A stretch of 64,000 nt of DNA from assembly GCF_018131185.1 (NCBI RefSeq), contig NZ_JAFCJE010000001.1:958001-1022000 (forward strand). The letters run 5' to 3'. Below the pieces are notes generated by a model. It saw only the letters and a list, made by a program, of their open reading frames with translations, had not been told where the DNA came from and did no database searches. Source of the stretch: Bradyrhizobium diazoefficiens. Its GTDB lineage: Bacteria; Pseudomonadota; Alphaproteobacteria; Rhizobiales; Xanthobacteraceae. Shown here piece after piece: positions 60,610 through 64,000 of the stretch (position 1 is its first letter; each line of letters starts with the position of its first letter). The translations under genes were made by a program, and so were the position numbers.

Positions 60610-60634
60610 TAATTATGTCCAAAGGGGAAACGTC

Positions 60635-61615
60635 ATGACGTTCATTCGCGCGCTGACGGGCGCATGTGCCGCAGCGCTGACAGCGCTCGGCAGCTTCATC
60701 GTAACGGCTGAGGCGCAGACCTATCCGACGCGCAGCATTACCATGATCGTGCCGTTCGCGGCCGGCGGCCCGACGGACGTGATCTCGCGCATTGTCACCG
60801 GGCACATGGCGCAGACACTCGGACAGAGCATCATCATCGAGAACGTGGTTGGCGCCGGCGGCACCACCGCCACCACGCGCGCCGCGCGTGCGGCCAATGA
60901 CGGCTATACGCTCATCACCGGGCATATGGGAACGCATGCCGCCTCGGTGCCGCTCTATCCGAAACTTGCCTATCATCCCGAGAAGGACTTCGAGCCGATC
61001 GCGCTGCTCGCGGGCACCCCGATCCTGATCCTCGCGCGGAAGGACTTTCCGCCGAAGGATCTCAACGAATTCGTCACCTATGTGAAGGCGAACGTCGAGA
61101 AGGTGAACGCCGCGCATGCCGGCGTCGGTTCGGTTTCGCACGTCTCGTGCGAGCTCCTCCATTCCATCCTCGACATCAAGCCGGTCGGCGTGCCTTTCAA
61201 CGGCACCGGCCCCGCGATGAACGCATTGGTGGCTGGACAGGTCGACTACATGTGCGACCAGATCGTCAACGCCGTTCCGCAGATCAATGCCGGCACCATC
61301 AAGGCCTATGCGATCGCCACGGCCGAGCGCAACCCGTCCCTGCCGAACGTCCCGACGACGGCGGAAGCTGGCCTGCCGAAATTCCAGGCCCAGGCCTGGA
61401 ACGCGATATTCGCCCCGAAGGGAACCTCGCCTGCGATCATCGCAAGCCTGAACGCCGCGGCCATCAAGGCGCTCGACGACGAGACCGTGAAGAAGCGTCT
61501 GCTCGACCTCGGCAGCGTCATTCCGGCCGCCAAGGATCGCACGCCGGAAGCGCTGGCGGCGCTCGTCAAGAGCGAGATCGCGAAGTGGAGCCCGGTGCTC
61601 AAGCCGGCGACTTAG
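60635..61615 (+). CDS. TctC-family periplasmic binding protein (326 aa)
   Basis: The ATG at 60635 follows AAAGGGGAAA. A signal peptide ends near A-E-A-Q. The mature protein is the Bug/TctC fold: P-T-R-S-I-T-M-I-V-P-F-A-A-G-G-P-T-D-V-I-S-R-I-V. It binds the substrate for TctAB. It is separated from tctA by a terminator-like hairpin, so its expression can differ from that of the membrane subunits. Confidence 0.9.
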   Translation: MTFIRALTGACAAALTALGSFIVTAEAQTYPTRSITMIVPFAAGGPTDVISRIVTGHMAQTLGQSIIIENVVGAGGTTATTRAARAANDGYTLITGHMGTHAASVPLYPKLAYHPEKDFEPIALLAGTPILILARKDFPPKDLNEFVTYVKANVEKVNAAHAGVGSVSHVSCELLHSILDIKPVGVPFNGTGPAMNALVAGQVDYMCDQIVNAVPQINAGTIKAYAIATAERNPSLPNVPTTAEAGLPKFQAQAWNAIFAPKGTSPAIIASLNAAAIKALDDETVKKRLLDLGSVIPAAKDRTPEALAALVKSEIAKWSPVLKPAT

Positions 61616-61640
61616 CCCAGCGAGATCAAGCTGATAGGCG

Positions 61641-61667
61641 AGGGGCGGAACGCCGAGTTCCGCCCCT
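61641..61667 (+). terminator. hairpin downstream of tctC
   Basis: AGGGGCGGAAC (61641-61651), GCCGA, GTTCCGCCCCT (61657-61667): perfect 11-bp stem, followed by TGTCGTTTGC. Starts 25 nt past the tctC stop. Confidence 0.65.
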
Positions 61668-61787
61668 TGTCGTTTGCTCCGGAAACACTCAATTTTCCGG
61701 GTATAATCGGTGCGAACAGCGAATCGCCGCTGTTGCAGCGCGGGGGCGGCCGTTAAGTTCGCCGCCTTCCCAAAGGCTCAGTCGCAC

Positions 61788-62582
61788 ATGCACCAGTATC
61801 AGGACCTGCTCGAGCGGATTCTTTCAGACGGCGCCGAGAAGACCGACCGGACCGGCACCGGAACGCTGTCGGTGTTCGGCCATCAGATGCGCTTCAATCT
61901 GTCCGCCGGCTTCCCGATGCTGACCACCAAGCGGCTGCCGCTGAAGGCGATCGTGCACGAGCTGTTGTGGTTCCTGAAGGGCGACACCAACATCAAATAT
62001 TTGCGGGACAACGGCGTCACCATCTGGGACGAATGGGCGGACGCCAATGGCGATCTCGGCCCGGTCTACGGTCATCAGTGGCGCTCCTGGCCGGCGCCTG
62101 ACGGCCGCAGCATCGACCAGATCGCGAACGTGGTCGACATGATCAAGCGCAACCCGGACTCGCGCCGCCTGATCGTCTCGGCGTGGAATCCCGCCGAGGT
62201 GGACAAGATGGCGCTGCCGCCGTGCCATTGCCTGTTCCAGTTCTACGTCGCAGGCGGCAAGCTGTCCTGCCAGCTCTATCAGCGTTCGGCCGACGTCTTC
62301 CTCGGCGTGCCCTTCAACATCGCCTCCTACGCATTGCTGACGATGATGGTTGCGCAGGTCACCGGCCTGAAGCCCGGCGACTTCGTGCATTCGTTCGGCG
62401 ACACCCATCTCTATTCCAACCATCTGGAGCAGGCAAAGCTCCAGCTCACCCGCGCGCCGCGTCCGCTGCCGGTGATGCGGATCAATCCTGACGTGAAGGA
62501 CATCTTCTCCTTCCGCTTCGAGGATTTCGAGCTCGTCGGCTACGATCCGCATCCGCACATCAAGGCGGAAGTTGCGGTCTAG
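61788..62582 (+). CDS. thyA: thymidylate synthase
   Basis: The start at 61788 ([12 protein letters not shown]) gives 264 residues, equal to the E. coli enzyme. Active-site Cys is in [11 protein letters not shown]; the folate region [15 protein letters not shown] is intact. It makes dTMP from dUMP with methylene-tetrahydrofolate. folA follows after one GNAT gene and regenerates the dihydrofolate produced. Confidence 0.95.
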   Translation: MHQYQDLLERILSDGAEKTDRTGTGTLSVFGHQMRFNLSAGFPMLTTKRLPLKAIVHELLWFLKGDTNIKYLRDNGVTIWDEWADANGDLGPVYGHQWRSWPAPDGRSIDQIANVVDMIKRNPDSRRLIVSAWNPAEVDKMALPPCHCLFQFYVAGGKLSCQLYQRSADVFLGVPFNIASYALLTMMVAQVTGLKPGDFVHSFGDTHLYSNHLEQAKLQLTRAPRPLPVMRINPDVKDIFSFRFEDFELVGYDPHPHIKAEVAV

Positions 62583-62587
62583 CACCC

Positions 62588-63073
62588 ATGTCGCTCAACA
62601 TCCGCCGCGCGCGCCCGGGCGAAGCCGGGCTCGTTCTCTCCTTCATCCGCGAGCTTGCCGAATACGAAAAACTCTCACACGAGGTCGAGGCGACCGAGGC
62701 CGACATCGCCGACGCGCTGTTCGGCGACAGGCCGCAACTCCATTGCGCGATCGCCGAGTGGAACGGTGACGCCGTCGGCTTCGCGGTGTGGTTCACGAAT
62801 TTCTCCACCTTCAGCGGCCGCCGCGGCATCTATCTCGAGGATCTCTACGTGCGGCCGTCGCACCGGGGCAGGGGTCTCGGCAAGGCGTTGCTTGTCCATC
62901 TCGCGAGGGAGTGCGTCGACAACGGCTGGGCGCGCCTGCAATGGGCGGTGCTCGACTGGAACGCGCCGTCGATCGCGTTCTACAAATCGCTCGGCGCCGT
63001 CATGATGGACGATTGGACGCTGTGCCGCCTGTCCGGGCCGGCGCTGACGCAGCTTGCCGGGAGCACATCCTGA
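62588..63073 (+). CDS. GNAT acetyltransferase (161 aa)
   Basis: The acetyl-CoA site is R-P-S-H-R-G-R-G-L-G-K-A-L-L, with N-A-P-S-I-A-F-Y-K-S-L-G-A at the end, as in diamine/spermidine acetyltransferase-like proteins. It lies 5 bp after thyA and overlaps the folA start by 1 nt (TGATG), so it is embedded in a thyA-folA operon. Substrate unknown. Confidence 0.87.
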   Translation: MSLNIRRARPGEAGLVLSFIRELAEYEKLSHEVEATEADIADALFGDRPQLHCAIAEWNGDAVGFAVWFTNFSTFSGRRGIYLEDLYVRPSHRGRGLGKALLVHLARECVDNGWARLQWAVLDWNAPSIAFYKSLGAVMMDDWTLCRLSGPALTQLAGSTS

Positions 63074-63585
63074 TGGAGATCGTCTTCGTCGTCGCGATCG
63101 CGGAGAACGGCGTGATCGGCGCGGGCAACGCGATGCCGTGGCGATTGAAATCCGACATGGCGCGCTTCAAGGCCCTCACGATCGGCAAGCCCGTGATCAT
63201 GGGTCGCAAGACCTTCGAATCGCTGCCCCACCGTCCCCTGCCGGGCCGCACCAATATCGTGATCACGCGCGACGTGGACTATCGCGCCGCAGGCGCCATC
63301 GTCACGACATCGGCGGCGGATGCGGACGCGGTTGCGCGCGGCGATGCCCTGCGGCGTTCGGTCACTGAAATCGCGGTGATCGGCGGTGCCGAAATCTTTC
63401 GGCAATGGCTCGATCGCGCCGATCGCCTCGAAATCACCGAAGTCCACGCGCGCCCCGAAGGCGATACGCATTTCGACATCGACAGGGCGAAGTGGGACGA
63501 GGTCGCGCGTGTCCGCCATCCTGGCGGAGGCGACGACAGCGCCGATTTCTCCTATGTGACATATCGTCGGCGGCCCCGCCATTAA
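63073..63585 (+). CDS. folA: dihydrofolate reductase
   Basis: 170 residues starting M-E-I-V-F-V-V-A-I-A-E-N-G-V-I-G. The catalytic Asp is in R-L-K-S-D-M-A-R-F-K; NADPH site G-R-K-T-F-E-S-L and I-G-G-A-E-I-F are intact. It reduces dihydrofolate after thymidylate synthesis. The start is set by the TGATG overlap with the upstream gene. Confidence 0.93.
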   Translation: MEIVFVVAIAENGVIGAGNAMPWRLKSDMARFKALTIGKPVIMGRKTFESLPHRPLPGRTNIVITRDVDYRAAGAIVTTSAADADAVARGDALRRSVTEIAVIGGAEIFRQWLDRADRLEITEVHARPEGDTHFDIDRAKWDEVARVRHPGGGDDSADFSYVTYRRRPRH

Positions 63586-63595
63586 CCGCATTTGC

Positions 63596-63609
63596 CAATG
63601 TTAACATTG
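63596..63609. promoter_or_regulatory. perfect palindrome CAATGTTAACATTG upstream of hflK
   Basis: 14-bp palindrome in an AT-rich spot between folA and hflK, overlapping a TTGACT (63607-63612) that could be a -35 box. A regulator site for the hflKC genes is possible. Confidence 0.35.
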
Positions 63610-63737
63610 ACTTTTCTGCCCCCGAGCTTAGCTCGAAAGGCGGCGGGGGTTACGTTGTAAGGGACTTGCCTGTCCCCTATAAAGCCGGACCGGACAAAGC
63701 GGGCGGGGACAATCCACCCTGCCGAGGAGAGCGTCGA

Positions 63738-64000
63738 ATGCCGTGGAAGAATCAGGGCGGTGGCCCATGGGGCTCGGGTCCAAAGGGACCATGGGGCTCA
63801 GGCCCGCAACCGGTCGGGCCGAGGCCGCCGGATCTGGAAGACCTTCTGCGGCGCGGCCAGGACCGCCTGCAGCAGATCATGCCGGGCGGCTATTTCTCCG
63901 GCATCGGCATCACGCTGATCGTGCTGCTGATCGTCGCGTTCTGGCTGCTGTCGGGCTTCTTCCGCGTGCAGTCCGAAGAGCTCGGTGTCGTGCTGCGCTT
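63738..64000 (+). CDS. hflK: HflK protease-regulator subunit, 3' partial
   Basis: The ATG at 63738 follows GAGGAG (63724-63729). The frame is open to the window edge (87 full codons). The N-terminus is Gly/Pro/Trp-rich (M-P-W-K-N-Q-G-G-G-P-W-G-S-G-P), as in HflK, then an amphipathic segment, one membrane helix (G-I-T-L-I-V-L-L-I-V-A-F-W-L-L) and the start of the SPFH domain (F-R-V-Q-S-E-E-L-G-V-V-L-R). With HflC it modulates FtsH. It is the last gene in the window. Confidence 0.88.
   Translation, partial: MPWKNQGGGPWGSGPKGPWGSGPQPVGPRPPDLEDLLRRGQDRLQQIMPGGYFSGIGITLIVLLIVAFWLLSGFFRVQSEELGVVLR

Noticed and set aside
1..64000. tRNA or rRNA genes, insertion sequences, prophage
   Set aside because: No cloverleaf with CCA other than the tmRNA, no transposase or integrase motifs, and no phage structural genes were seen by eye. 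A tRNA scan would be decisive.

Overview
The window reads as the chromosome of an alphaproteobacterium, most likely Bradyrhizobium or a close relative. The GC content is high. The tmRNA gene is circularly permuted (two-piece), as in Alphaproteobacteria. FecR/VCBS/RTX proteins, DUF2336 and DUF4169 proteins, caspase-like secreted proteins, tripartite tricarboxylate transporters and GC-rich dispersed palindromes are all familiar from that genus. No rRNA, tRNA, insertion sequence, prophage or CRISPR array was seen. The species call is inference from gene content, not from a marker search.

Layout. 1-7.6 kb: the end of a lipase/LysM protein, a 1580-residue FecR-VCBS-RTX surface or secreted protein, and divergently a small secreted FecR protein plus a TPR protein. 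7.6-12.3 kb: tartrate/malate dehydrogenase with a divergent LysR regulator, aspartate dehydrogenase, a PQQ-type sugar dehydrogenase and a small hypothetical gene. 12.4-19.3 kb, mostly minus strand: a membrane operon (Mpo1-like, epimerase, ICMT-like), a Cys-rich and an OmpA envelope pair, an orphan HicB and a UvrD/PcrA helicase that carries an in-frame palindromic element. 19.3-27.2 kb: thioesterase, D-lactate dehydrogenase, Spy-like LTXXQ protein, caspase-like protease, a D-hydroxyacid dehydrogenase and an orphan ABC binding protein. 27.4-34.1 kb: two large c-di-GMP GGDEF-EAL proteins on either side of an MFS transporter. 34-38.3 kb: an accessory-looking strip of small genes, with a cold-shock protein, ribosomal protein S21, DUF1488 and a decayed autotransporter 3' end. 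38.3-45.7 kb: TetR/P450 pair, AsmA, DUF2336 pair. 45.7-49 kb: kaiC plus a hybrid histidine kinase. 49.3-53.6 kb: LysR, a second autotransporter relic, GNAT, feoAB. 53.7-57 kb: RHH/DUF4169 pair, fumC, sspB and the two-piece tmRNA. 57-61.6 kb: split chromate transporter and a TctB-A-C transporter. 61.8-64 kb: thyA, a GNAT gene, folA and the start of hflK.

The genes that most clearly work together are these. ssrA and sspB: the tag RNA and its ClpXP adaptor are encoded side by side. feoA and feoB sit behind a palindrome resembling an iron-regulator site. kaiC and the kinase overlap by 4 nt. thyA and folA form the thymidylate/folate cycle, immediately before hflK. TetR and P450 diverge around a perfect 8+8 bp palindrome. 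tctBAC is interrupted by a strong hairpin before the binding-protein gene.

The observations most worth following up are the 102-nt palindromic element that adds 34 in-frame codons between helicase motifs II and III, the KaiC/hybrid-kinase pair with altered catalytic and phosphorylation positions, the FecR domain fused to an RTX adhesin, and the 32-residue membrane peptide coupled to a two-part small gene near 37.6-38.0 kb.
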